This document shows positions 36,877 through 48,294 of a stretch of DNA of 64,000 nucleotides, piece after piece. The position numbers were made by a program, and so were the translations under genes. The stretch spans positions 1,117,001 to 1,181,000 of the forward strand of contig CALZFC010000004.1 in the NCBI GenBank assembly GCA_945643635.1. The letters run 5' to 3'. The first letter of the stretch is position 1, and each line of letters begins with the position of its first letter. The notes below the pieces were generated by a model. The model was not told where the DNA came from. It saw only the letters and a program-made list of their open reading frames with translations, and ran no database searches. The stretch comes from Allodiplogaster sudhausi. Lineage: Eukaryota > Nematoda > Chromadorea > Rhabditida > Diplogasteridae.

Positions 36877-37323
36877 TACCGTATTTTCTCTATTAGTACA
36901 ACCGGGGGTTCTATTTTTCAATACCCTTGCGAGAGGGAGGCACTATTAGAGGGAGGGGTTCTGTTAGAGGGAGGGGCACTATTTTTCAATGTGAGACACA
37001 AAAAAGTTTGATAACAAAATTTTATTCTCAAAAAGTAAGAATCATAGCTCGAATTCCATGGAATCATCCCTATAATATCCAATTTGCCACATATCTTGAA
37101 TGAATTTGCCATCGTTACATTGGGGAGAGCATCCCATGCCTCCAAGATCCATTCGAGGTACCTCTCGAGCAGAGGTCTTAGACTGTAAGGGGGGGGGGGT
37201 ACTATTGGAGGGGGGGGGGGGGTTCTACTAGAGGGAGGGGTTCTATTTTTCAATGCAGAGGGGGGTACTATTAGAGGGGGGGGGTTCTAATAAAGGGGGT
37301 CGCACTAATCGGAAAATACGGTA
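36877..37323 (+). mobile_element. pogo/Tc-like MITE (TACCGTATTTTC family)
   Basis: Ends TACCGTATTTTCTCTATTAG and, inverted, TACCGTATTTTCCGATTAGT, on a TA target. The interior has G-rich repeats of the ggaggggttctattag type, including runs of 10-12 G. The matching site in copy 1 (gtgtatatgttc at 29,686-29,697) is empty. Non-coding; mobilised in trans if at all (inference). Confidence 0.88.
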
Positions 37324-37571
37324 TGTTCTTTCTAAATCATTGATTTTCAATTATTAATGTAGATGACAAAAGCAATAACCCAATTAAGAAAATGTTTGTA
37401 GCTTAATAGCCACGCGGTTTAGTAAAACCACCATTTAATGAAAAATATGTCTTTGAGAAAAATTTTTGTTCCTAGGCATGTGTACAAATAAAAATTTATA
37501 TATATATATATATATAAATTATATTTATTATATTTATACATATTATAAATGTAAAATGAAACTTAAAAAAG

Positions 37572-39102
37572 TCTTTCGCATTCACGATCTGGCCGAGAGA
37601 AACAAGGCAGATGAGAGAAGAGGAAGCAGGGCAACACGAGCAGCTATATCACTATCAATGCCAGCACGGAGCGAAGAAGAGGGGATGAGCGAGAAGAAGA
37701 CAGCCGCCGTCGCTATCCCCGCGCCCACCGACGGGCCAATAATCCGTTGCATCCAATGGATTCTGCCGGAAAGGAATCAGATCGAAGACGAGCAGACTGT
37801 CAAGCTATTTGCTTTTCTACAGATATTCACTGCATGCTATGCTGGATTCGCACACGGCGCCAATGACGTCAGGTATGAACGACGGCGAGGATAGGAGAGA
37901 GAGATACAGAGAGAGAGACAGAGATAGAGAGACAGACAGAGAGAGACAGAAAGAGAAAGGCAGACAGAAAGAGATGGAGAGAGAAAAGTAGAGTGAGATA
38001 GGTGAGAGTGCTTTGCTCGAAAGACAGCCTAACTGAATGGGATATACATATGTATTTAGCCAAAAGAAGATATGTAGATTGCGAATGAAACAATATGGGA
38101 AGGATATGAAGGTTTTGGTTTTATCTGATATAAAATTCAGTTACTAGGTATAATTAATATTATATTAATATGTAGGCTCTTTACACACCTCACTATTAGC
38201 CTTATTACCACTTGATTAGAAACCAGATATACATATGTATGTACTTTGTTATGCAAAAAAGGTCGTTAATACTATTATGTACATACATATAATAATAAAA
38301 ATGAGAGGTTATGGTTTGTTTTTCTTCCAGTAACGCGATCGCTCCTCTGACGGCGCTGAATGCGCTGTACGGAGGCGACTACACGCAGTCGCGCGACATG
38401 CCCATCTATGGCTTTGCCTTCGGAGTCACGGCCATCTGCGTCGGTCTGTGGTGCCTTGGCCATCGAGTCATCCGCACGGTTGGCACTGACATGAGTGACG
38501 TCACTCCGGCCTCGGGCTTCACCATTGAATTCGGCGCAGCCATGACTGGCCTGCTCGCATCGAAGCTCGGCCTGCCAATCAGCACCACACATTGCTTGGT
38601 ATGTTGTTGGGCACTCTCGTCCTCTCTCAACTTGTAACTTTCTCTCTATCTCTCTATCTATCTCTCTTCATTTCTCTCTCTATCTATCTCCATCTCTCTC
38701 TTTCTCGATCTCTCTCTCTATCACACTCTCTCCATCTATCTATCTCTATCTTTCTCAATCACTCTCTTTCTCTCCCTCTCTCTCACCCTCCCTCTCTCTC
38801 CATCTCTTTCTATCTCTATGTCTCACTCTCTCCCTTCAGGTGGGAAGTGTCGTGGTGGTTGGCTGTGTGAAGTCAGGGAAGGGAGTGGACTGGAAGATCT
38901 TCCGTAAGATCGTCTTCTCGTGGATTGTCACCCTTCCTATTGCGGGTGTGTCCTCTCTCTCTTTCATGCATTTCCCTTCGTACTATGAATTGCAATAAAA
39001 GATCCGAGAGGCTTGTTACCGAGGAGGGAAACACCTTCTTCTTTCTATTCAGGAGCCATCGCCGCCGCTCTCATGGCGATCATCCGCGCAGTTGCGTTGT
39101 AG
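37572..39102 (+). CDS. SLC20-like: Sodium/phosphate cotransporter, PiT/SLC20 (PHO4) family, C-terminal half
   Basis: Family members import inorganic phosphate with sodium across the plasma membrane. Four exons join in frame: 37572-37872, 38331-38598, 38840-38945 and 39053-39102 (TAG). The first exon encodes a hydrophilic, charged loop and then [20 protein letters not shown] followed by HGAND. The second completes the PHO4 signature GANDVSNAIAPL and contains [20 protein letters not shown] and GLPISTTHC. The third gives [20 protein letters not shown], and the last gives [16 protein letters not shown]. This corresponds to the intracellular loop and second PHO4 repeat of SLC20 proteins. The first exon opens at an acceptor, so upstream exons are expected, but no N-terminal PHO4 repeat was found in the window. 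Either it lies in very distant exons, was lost when the segment duplicated, or this is a half-transporter. Confidence 0.9.
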
Positions 39103-40113
39103 TCTTCGTACAAGTTCATTTCTGCATCTCTGTCTTTAAACTCTAATTTATTTCTGCATCGATTCATTTTTTATTTATCACATACGAAATTGTTCGTAGA
39201 CAACATCTTTGCTAATTCTCTACACTTATCTTGATACAGATTCATTATGTACAGGTTTGCTTTGCTTATCGTCTTACCACTTAATCCTTATTTTTCATCG
39301 CCTGCCTTCTCTAGCTTTACAACTCGCCATTGTTTACAGAAAAAGATGATAACGGCATGTGATTTCATTTCAAGTTCTACTCAGGAAACCCACTCAAAGG
39401 AAGACTCAGCGAAAAAATCATGAAAAATTTCTACTCCTATTCTCCTTTTGTCTTTTTTTTTCAGGCAGCGTGCGTGGAACGTGATAAATTTTCACTATTC
39501 AACATAAAGCGCAGATTGTGAAAATGCAATTAGCGAAGGAGTCATCTTGAACATGGCAGAGATGCGGACAATGAAACAACACATGGCACCCATGTTCCAG
39601 GGGCCACAGCCTAGAATTGAGAAAACATTTCAGCAAGATATAAATGCACCTCGGCTAATTGTAAGACTCATTTGAAAACTTCCACAACTCAAAGCATAAA
39701 AAACACGAGGAAAATCTTACACCAGACACCAACGCCCTTTCGGTGCAATGAGATATACCCATTATAACCATGGTTTCTTTTCAAGGTTCTTACCAAACAT
39801 TTATCTCACTCTCTTTCTCTCTCTCTCTCGAACATGGTAAATTTGTTACGCGAATTAGTTATTATTGTGATCACGGAAGTTATCAATGATTTATCATTGT
39901 GATCATGGAAGTATTGATTTATTTAAAGCCCTATGCATAATTGATTTTTTTTTTGTCCTTTTTGCGCAGCCAGCAAAAGCGCAGTCTCCTACTTACTTGG
40001 CTTCGAGACGCCTGACGTAAGCCAGATTTGGGGAAATTTTGTTTCTCGACTTTAGCCTGAACATTTCACTATGAATCAAGCTCGCTGCGTTTGCACTAAT
40101 TTTGATGCTTATT

Positions 40114-40152
<39 letters not shown>

Positions 40153-40300
40153 AAGAAAGAAGAAGACGTGGAAATCATTGTAGTGAGTGAGAAACAGAAA
40201 GAAGTGCGATTCAAGAAGTACGAATTTTGGATGAAAGTAAATGAAAAGTGCAAAATTTCACATTAATCATGTACTTTGATCACAATCCTTCACTGAACCT
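39103..40300. other. Intergenic, no recognised feature
   Basis: AT-rich sequence with a short CT tract at 39,807-39,830 and a (GA)n(GAAA)n tract at 40,115-40,160. No exon with recognisable content. Confidence 0.6.
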
Positions 40301-40430
40301 CCGTATAAAAGGAAAGAATTGCGCAAAAATCATTCTATCATCGCTTTTCGCTCGTGTGAGGCTGACTTCAGCTTCGCTCTTTTTTTCCTCTCTCTTCCAC
40401 CCCAACTTTCCTCTTCACCTCTTCCATCCC

Positions 40431-41348
40431 ATGCTTCTCAAGAACGCACTCCCTTTCCTCTACTTCTGCCTGCCTCTCTGTTTAGTTAGTGGAAACTTCA
40501 AAAAGCATCCTGCGACGTCAACATAATTAAATAAACACGGTCAAAATTCGGAAATTTCTTGTTGTTCGTTAAGGCGATTGTTTCTTTCTTTCAGGCCACC
40601 GTAAAATGCATTGACATGCCAGGGAGGGGTGAGCTAAATTGCAAGCACGGATGCTATTTCCCTGTCTATTTCAAATCACCCGTAGCGGCGCCGGAGTTGT
40701 CCAGGAGTGATCAGAGTGGCTGCCTCATGGATGATCTTCCACTCAACTGCGGCCTCGACCCGAGCAACGGAAGCCGACTCCTCTGTGCTTGTTATATTGA
40801 TCTGTGCAACTACGAGACCCAGCGACAACACGAAACGCCAGATGGAAGCCAGTTTCCGGAACAACTGCCCGAGAGATACCAGGTTGTCATAAATTAAAAT
40901 TTAGCAAGTGAAATAAATGAAATAAAAGATTATGTTTGTATGAGCATAATTAACAGACGATGAAACAATCTAACCATAAGGCTTATTGTTGGCGATATAA
41001 TTGCGCGAATAAAGAAGGAGTGAGAACGAGCAGACAATTTTAAAGGAGCTGACTGCAACGACAGTGGTTCCAACAACCACACCAAGCACTCAAACCACGT
41101 CAAGCACCCAATCCACGTCAAACACTCAAACCACGCACTCCAGTTCATCGACGCCAGAGGCCACGACAACGTCCCAGCAGACAACCTCTACGTCTAGCCC
41201 TGGCCAGCCGCAGGTATCTTCACTTCAGGAACCTTCACTAGTTTCACTTCCAGATTCGCTTCAGGTGTGCGTGACCAATGCGATCATTGGCAGTGCGATT
41301 GTGGCCGTTGGCGTCTTTCTTGGTCTGGGTACTGTAACTTTTTGTTAA
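40431..41348 (+). CDS. Type I membrane protein: signal peptide, Cys-rich (Ly6/three-finger-like) domain, Thr/Ser mucin stalk, TM (left arm copy)
   Basis: Three exons in frame (40431-40484, 40595-40882, 41034-41348) give 218 residues. Residues 1-18 (MLLKNALPFLYFCLPLCL) are a signal peptide. The second exon encodes eight or more cysteines with the pattern C-x9-C-x3-CYFPVYF, GC, NCGLD, LLCACYIDLCN, resembling Ly6/three-finger or nematode ET-type modules whose last cysteines are followed by Asn. The third exon begins TILKELTATTVVPTTTPSTQ, a Thr/Ser stalk likely to be O-glycosylated, then a hydrophobic segment VCVTNAIIGSAIVAVGVFLG and a stop soon after. Relative to the inverted partner, a small indel at 41,335-41,345 causes this early stop. 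The remaining cytoplasmic tail sequence is still present out of frame downstream. The exact family is uncertain. Confidence 0.75.
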
Positions 41349-41564
41349 AGATTCCCTTCGAGAGATGAATTCAAATGAAATCCTTGTGTCACCTCAGAGC
41401 TGGTGTACCTGTGCAGTCGAGGATTGTGATGTCATCGAGGTTAGTACCAGAGGGCACGCAAACGGTATGATTGAACACCCTCTCGCCTTTGATGTCTGTC
41501 GTCCTTCCATTCCTCTGCACTTATTTCCTGCTCGTCCCTTCTATTTGATTTCTCACATGGATAA

Positions 41565-42224
41565 ATAATGTTAAAAAAACCGATGTCTTCTTTGTCGGGC
41601 TTCATTTTTATTCGCGCAGTTTTCTGAAGAAAATACATATCCCTTCTAATCCCTCGATCTCACTTAATGCTTCAACATTAAGTGACGCATTAAGTAACAA
41701 CACTTTGAAAAAGTGTATTATACAAATTCAAAATGGTATTAGAATGAATACACTTATATGTAAATAACGAAATCAGATAAAAAAGGCACAAGAGAATAAA
41801 TACAGAAACAAAAGGATTCGTGCTAAAAAAAAGCACATTAGAGAATAAAGGCAGAAACAAATATAAAGCAACAAATGTAAAAATAAAGTAAGACTAATTA
41901 TTTAGAGATAATACCGATTTTTTAATCAGGACACGGACACTGGGCAGTGCAAGGGAAAATTAATCGTCGGGATACTGTTTCCATTTGTCAACTATTCGGA
42001 TGGAGAAAAAAGGTCGAATAAGTACTACTACGGAAGTTAAATTTACACAACTTAAAGCAATGACCACGTGTGATATTTGAGCAAGGAGCACCATATGTTC
42101 CCTTAACAATCTTAAGGTCAACAAGAAGATCATTGATCTGCTAGCGAACTGATAATGAATGGTTCTAGTTGCACGTATTCGATTTGTTTAAAAAAAGATT
42201 TATCAACGCAAAAAGAGAATTAGA
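41565..42224. other. Spacer of the inverted duplication
   Basis: AT-rich, with cattaagtgacgcattaagt repeats near 41,665-41,695 and adenine-rich stretches. No coding signal. Confidence 0.6.
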
Positions 42225-42284
42225 AGAGAAGATCAGGAAACAAGGGTAGAGGAACGGAAGGACATCGAAGGCGAGGGTGTTCAA

Positions 42285-43297
42285 TCATATCGTTTGCGTG
42301 CCCCCTGGTGCTAAGCTCGATGACATCACAGTCCTCGACTGCACAGGTACACCAGCTCTGAAGTGACACATGGAATTCGTTTGAATCTTTTTCAAAGGGA
42401 ATCTCAAATAAGCTACAGTACCCAGAACAAGAAAGATGCCAACGGCCACAATCGCACTGCCAATGATCGCATTGTTCACGCACACCTGAAGCGATTCTGG
42501 AAGTGAAACTAGTGAAGGTTCCTGAAGTGAAGATACCTGCGGCTGGCCAGGGCTAGACGTAGAGGTTGTCTGCTGGGACGTTGTCGTTGCCTCTGGCGTC
42601 GATGAACTGGAGTGCGTGGTTTGAGTATTTGACGTGGATTGGGTGCTTGACGTGGTTTGAGTGCTTGGCGTGGTTGTTGGAGCCGCAGTCGTAGAAGTCA
42701 ACTCCTTCAAAATTGTCTACAATAACCGAGCGCGTACTTGATATTCGCGACCATGATATTTTTTTCCAGCCCAATTAATATCAGGTAATTTTTAAAAAAA
42801 TATTTTAAGTTATTAAAACCCTGTATCTTCTGTGCAGATGTTCCTTAAACCGATTGTTGCCTGATGTTTTGTATTGTTGCGTAGTATTTTGGTTGCACCA
42901 ATGCGTATAGCAAGGACAAAGGAGGCGTCTTCCGTTGCCCGGGTCGAGCCCGCAGTTCATTGGCAGCTTATGGTTAGTCTTGAGACAGCCACTTATATCG
43001 AGCTCGGACAACTCCGGTGCCGCTTCGGGTGATTTGAAGTAGACAGGATAGTAGCAAATGAGCGAGCAATATTGCACAGGACCACCCCTGTCTGGCGTGT
43101 CCTTGCACATTACGCTGGCCTGAAAGATGGCAGCAAATGCCTAATCGAACAACCAACAACAAACTTTGAGGACACCCGAACTTGGATAGTTTATTTAATT
43201 ATATCTTTTTAGTTAATGCATGACCCTATTTGAAGTTTTTACTAACACAGAGAGGCAGGTAGAAGCAGAGGAAGAGGAGCGCGGACTTGAGAAGCAT
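42285..43297 (-). CDS. Type I membrane protein: signal peptide, Cys-rich domain, Thr/Ser mucin stalk, TM, cytoplasmic tail (right arm copy)
   Basis: Minus-strand exons 43297-43247, 43119-42820 and 42716-42285 join in frame to 260 residues. It starts MLLKSALLFLCFYLPLC (signal peptide). The Cys-rich exon (ASVMCKDTPDRGGPVQYCSL onward, ending LLCPCYTHWCNQN) differs at many residues from the left copy. The mucin exon is almost identical (TPSTQTTSSTQSTSNTQTTH). After the TM (VCVNNAIIGSAIVAVGIFLV) comes an intact tail ending APGGTQTI. This copy looks complete. The contrast between a diverging Cys-rich exon and a nearly identical stalk/TM exon is notable. The ligand is unknown. Confidence 0.77.
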
Positions 43298-43560
43298 GGG
43301 AAGGGAGAGGAGAAGAGGAAAGAAAGGGAGGGAGAGAAGAAGGAGAGAGAAGGAAGAGAGAGAGTGTGTGGTGGAGATAGAGAGCGAAGTAGCAGCCAAC
43401 CTCACACGAGCGGAAAGCGATTGTGGAATGATTTCTTTGCGCAATTCTTTCCTTTTGTACGGACTTTGAGTAAAGGCTAATGTGAGCAAAGTACACGAAG
43501 AATATGGAATATTGTACTTTTCGTTCACTATCATGCTATATTTGCACTTCTTGAAATGCA

Positions 43561-44786
43561 ATTCCTACTGTTTACCACGGTATTGCCTTCCTCTTCACGT
43601 CAGCATCTTTGATATTTTGCGTAGTTTATGTATAACTGCTACTGTTTGCACATTGCTAAATTTCTTCTGGAATGGTATTTAACACAATTAATATTATTAA
43701 TATCGTACACAATAATCTATGCAGGACTGTTGACTCACCTATTGCGATAATTAGAATACTAGTATACGTGAGTATCGCAAAAGCTATTATGCTTACAAGC
43801 TTCCAGCCGCGACATCAATTTATTTCATTCCTAGTTTAATCTCGCAGGCAGTTGTCTTTTCTTCTTCATGCATATTTCATGTACGATATATAAATACTAA
43901 TGTGAGCTGAACGATATATCGATTGCGTGCGAGGTGGCATCGCTCTTTCGTGTCAACCTCTCATGCAGGCCACCAATGCTAATGTGCCTATGTTAAAGGA
44001 GGTATCCGGGGAATAATTAACCAATGTTTTGTTCTATGTGGATAAGTTCATCTTGTCGTAAAACATATATCCAGAAAGTTTCATTACATTCTGAGCAATA
44101 GTAACGTGAAGACTGGCGGGTTGAGAATTAGATACGGTAGTTCAGAGCTGCCCTCCTATTTCACATGCTCTCTCGACCTAGCGACAGGCAACTTTATGAG
44201 CGCGCGCATTCAAACTGGTTCTCTAGCGCTACTGTATAATTATTCGCCGGATACTTCCTTTAAGACTCATTCGTTTCAACCTCAAAAATTTTGACGCTAA
44301 TAAGAACACAATATTTTCTTCTTCAAATATTCTTCTAGCGTAACTACCACATTGCTTCGATACTGACCACTTTTATAAATTTTAAAGAATAAATTAAAAT
44401 ATTCTTTTATTCTCTTTCAATTGCTTATTGCTCCCATTTTAATATGAAATACATTGTGTTTAATTCCACCAGGATTCTTACGCGCCAGAGACGGCAGCTA
44501 TCGTTCTTTTCTTCCAACAGCATGAAACAAACCTCATGATGTCTACTACACATTCCGGTATTTGATTATACATTTCCTCCAAACGATTGTTTTTTTTTAT
44601 TTCCGTCTCATTTGTGGATTCTTTGCCAATTTTCAAGAGAATTCATAATATAAAATTTTTTCTGGAATCGGTGGTAAATGACGACCAAAAACAAAGGCGA
44701 TAAGATAAAGGATGAAATGCCCAATTACTGATTGACAGAATTGTAAAGAAATATATGTATATTGAACACGGGACTATTTATGTACA
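43561..44786. other. Intergenic, no recognised gene
   Basis: AT-rich sequence. A 62-residue open frame near 44,106-44,294 has no family resemblance or splice support. Confidence 0.5.
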
Positions 44787-45130
44787 TACTGTATTTTCTC
44801 TATTTGTGCCCATCCCTCTATTAGAACCCCCTCCCCCTCCTGGATACTGGATTCATGGGATGCTCTTCACAATGAACTTATTTCAAGTTCATTCAAAATC
44901 TTCCGAAAAACGGATATTCCAATGATGATTGATTCCAATGAATTTGAGCTATGATTCTTCTTTTTTTGAAAGTAAAATGTTGTTATCAAACTTTTTAAGT
45001 TCAGAGATCACATTGAAATATAGTACTCCTCCCTCTAATAGAACCCCCCCCCCTTTTCTAGTAGTGCCTCACTCTCGCAAGGGCTTTGAAAAATAGTGCC
45101 CCCGGGGGCACTAATAGAGAAAATACAGTG
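44787..45130 (+). mobile_element. pogo/Tc-like MITE (TACTGTATTTTC copy)
   Basis: Ends TACTGTATTTTCTCTATTTG and, inverted, CACTGTATTTTCTCTATTAG. The interior has C-rich tracts (gaaccccccccccttt type) that are the complement of the G-rich interior of 36,877-37,323. It is the same family in the opposite internal orientation. A TA flank is plausible but no empty site is available. Confidence 0.8.
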
Positions 45131-45652
45131 TGTACATATGCGAGCAACCGTTCAGAAATAAACTTAAGAGACTTAGTACTAGACAATTTGTAATAGCATC
45201 ATACTATCCATAAGTCTACCGCATGTAGACACTAACATCTACAAAAGAAATATGTATCCGTCAAATTTGTTTTTATGATGCCTCAATTACCATATTTATG
45301 TATTTAGAATAGTCAGTGATCTGCATCATATTTGAAGAAATCTGTATGTAAATGTTCTCCGTTTTGGTGTAGAGTTTCGTATTTATCTTCTAGACGAACA
45401 ATAAAATGTGTTCTCATGTGAAAACAAAGTCGACGTGAGAGAATTATTTGCCATTGGAATTTTTCTTTTCCCCCGACTCTGACAATTCAATGTACGCAAA
45501 CAACTTCTATTCAATATCTACTCTTCTCTGCCACAGAGATTTTAAGTTTTGCCTAATTTTCTCCTAATGATTATTTACTAGAGAACGGCTTCGATTCTAT
45601 ATGCTAAAAAAATCATTGTAAAAACATTTTTGTATATATATTCTTCAGAATT

Positions 45653-47976
45653 ATGTTCGTCATTGACTACTTTTATTTCTACGTACTACCCGCCCTTTAT
45701 GGTCTTGGTAAGTAGGAATATCAAGCGAGCTTCTTCTTTCTTTATAATCTTACAAATTGTAGGAGCAATATCATCCTGCATCATCTTGTTCGTATTTCAC
45801 AAAATGCCGTCGGACAATTTTATTTTCCTCAAGGTTGATTTATGAAGCTTGACGAGTACACAAAATATTACATAATATCAATATAAACTAAAACAAATAG
45901 AGGAAACTGTAAAATGCATCGTAAAATAAAACATAAATGTAATTTTTTTCATTTCATATCAGGCGGCGATAATTACCGATATTTTTTATATCTCAACTAT
46001 GCTCGGCATGTTGTGTCATTACCACATGTCAACCGATTCATCTACAGCGCTTATAATTTTTAGGTTTTGTAATACCATACGACCATGGATGCGAATGAAC
46101 AGGTCAAACACTAGCCTATCCTTATTTAACCAATTATTCGTTTGAAAAAAAAACTACCTAATCTAGAGAGACAATTAAGATTCACACTAGCTCTCTTCTC
46201 TCTAACAATAAGCCGATCTCTCTCTCTCTCTTTCTCTACCCATGTCTCTCTCGTTCCAGTGCCTATCTCATAATTGCCACGAGCATAGAGCGATGTATCG
46301 CTGTGTATCGACCGGTTTTCTTCAGGACAATTGGTTGATGTTTGATGAATTGAAGAGATGCTTTCTTTGAACTTTGAACTTTGTTTACGCACACCTTACT
46401 GAATGTTGTCAGAGAAATAAAATTAGCAAAATAGAAATATTGTATGAAGAATGTTCTCGCTCTCTTTTCTCAATTCCCTCTTACTTTTCGTGCATAACTG
46501 AAGTAACTAGTGAAAAAGAGAAACGAAGAGGCTTAGAAAAAAAATTAATAAATCAAATTGACAGCTCGCAAACATCGCCTCATTACCATTGGCGTCATCG
46601 TTTGCATGCACTTCCTGCTGTCTGTCCCGGTAAATGTCGCTGCTCTCGTGATACAAATTATCCACCCAAACAACATTGCGTAAGTGTAAACTTCACAGAG
46701 TATTGATTATTACGTAGGTCTCCGAAATCTTGAAGGTTGGAATTATCCTACTGCATAGTTTATCTGATTAAACGATCTGAATAAACAAGATTGTAAACAA
46801 AAAAAAAACGAAAAAAAACACTTTATGCCATTTCATTTATGATTTCAGCGAATACTACCTGCGGACCATCATAAGAGAGGCAAACGATATTCACGATCAA
46901 ATTCTCCTGGTTACTCTTTTTGGAAGAGTTGCACATGTAGGGAAAAGACGGTATTTTGACTTGACACTGTATCTGAAAAGAGGACACAATCAGGATTAAA
47001 GGAACCATGCATTGATACTACAGTAGTACATTTGGACCATTTTGAACGCGCGCCCTCAAATATTTGGCCCTTCTGTTAGTGAGAGAGCGTGTGAAATAGG
47101 AGGTTATCTAACAGCTACAGTAAAAAATTTTGGCCCAGCCATATTTTGCGGGTTCATAACTTTATAGCAAGTTGACAAAAATGGTTCAAACTTTCTAGAT
47201 GTATGTTTTAGACAGTTGCGAATAGATCCAAATTCATAAAACCATATGTTAATTATTCAGTGAACTGCTCCTTTAAGGTGTGCTCGACTTGGCTGCCACA
47301 AACGCTCCTTTGCTCCTTCACAATCGCTCTCGTCTACAAGCTTCTTCGCCTTCGGTACGTGTTTAATAAAACAGTTCAACGACATCCTCCACTTTCTGAG
47401 CGATCACTGGTGTGTAACAAGTACCCTCAAGAACCTGTACATGTAAGATGTTTGAGCTCTTTGCGTGCGTCCTTTACCAGGTCCTCAAATCAGACAGCGA
47501 ACCAGTGGCGCTCTTCGATCATGCTTCTTGTAACTGCGCTCATTTATATCACATGCCGCGCGCCGGAACTGGTTAGTACATATGATTATTCAAATTCGCT
47601 AACATAAGAACATAATAATGCGAAAACGAATCCCTATTTAGATCTCTCAGTGCACATTATTGAGCTTCCACTTTGTTTCACGAAATGGATGGCAAAGATG
47701 TTTAGATTGAGAAGTTGCTGTTCAGCGTATTTGGCGTAGTTGACTACCAGAGCCTGCTCATCTTCTTCATAATTCGAGAAACCTCCTCTGCCATGCCGTG
47801 CGGGTTGTTTTTGACTATTGTTTACATTAATTTATATTACACCAAATTAATTGCGCTCGATATACATATCTCCCTCTCCACGTTCACTCTTCAGGCAAGT
47901 GCTCGATTTGTTCCTCTACCCTCTGTTCTCAAGAGACTTTCGACAAACGTTTCGGAGATGTCTCTGCAGATGCTGA
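45653..47976 (+). CDS. Rhodopsin-like seven-transmembrane receptor (peptide-receptor-like GPCR)
   Basis: Ten exons join without a frame error into 287 residues: 45653-45707, 45763-45833, 45963-46102, 46260-46333, 46565-46679, 46849-46909, 47278-47354, 47481-47571, 47706-47803 and 47895-47976. Hydrophobic segments appear in order: YFYFYVLPALYGL with AISSCIILFVFH (TM1), IITDIFYISTMLGML (TM2), AYLIIATSIERCIAVYRPVF (TM3 with ERC replacing DRY), LITIGVIVCMHFLLSVPVNV (TM4), TLLCSFTIALVYKLL (TM5), SIMLLVTALIYITCRAPEL (TM6) and LDLFLYPLFSRDFRQTFRRC (TM7/helix 8, with DLFLY in the NPxxY position). It is a plasma-membrane receptor, ligand unknown; the closest general resemblance is to invertebrate FMRFamide-type receptors. 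The N-terminus is very short, so a further 5' exon is possible because an acceptor-like cag precedes the ATG. Confidence 0.85.
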
Positions 47977-48082
47977 AGAATTTAAATCTCGTTAGGCTAC
48001 GCTCATGCGAAACTGTTCCCGTGCACTCTTTGTCATTGGGAGAGAATGCGACGGATCAAAAGTTAGAAATAGAAAATAGATA

Positions 48083-48186
48083 GAGAGAAAGAAAGAAAAA
48101 GAGAAAGAGAAAAGAGATAGATAGTAAGAGAGAAAAGGTAAAGAGAGAAAGAAAAAAAGAGAGAAACAGAGAAGGAGAGAAAGATG

Positions 48187-48229
<43 letters not shown>
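48083..48229 (+). repeat. (GA)n/(AAAG)n microsatellite
   Basis: A purine tract just after the receptor gene; (GA)n is longest at 48,188-48,228. Confidence 0.9.
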
Positions 48230-48232
<3 letters not shown>

Positions 48233-48294
48233 GGAGTAGGAAAAGTCGGAAGAGAGATTGCTGGTGAGACAAGGAGCATTGGTTGTGAACTCAC

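Larger units (their letters stand above)
30336..37620 (+). repeat. Segmental duplication, copy 2
   Basis: Second unit of the tandem duplication, including the broken galactosyltransferase, its 3' flank and the 5' part of the PiT gene. It lacks the Harbinger and TA-flanked insertions of copy 1. It contains a pogo-like MITE (36,877-37,323) and about 0.7 kb with another MITE (35,906-36,391) that copy 1 lacks. Confidence 0.88.
40250..43560. repeat. Large inverted duplication (arms about 1.25 kb, spacer about 0.65 kb)
   Basis: Left arm about 40,320-41,560 and right arm about 42,225-43,480 are inverted copies. They share the upstream block (cgctcgtgtgaggctgactt on the left, its counterpart inverted on the right), the signal-peptide exon, the Cys-rich exon, an almost identical mucin exon and 3' sequence. 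The spacer 41,565-42,220 is AT-rich and shows no gene. Confidence 0.88.
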
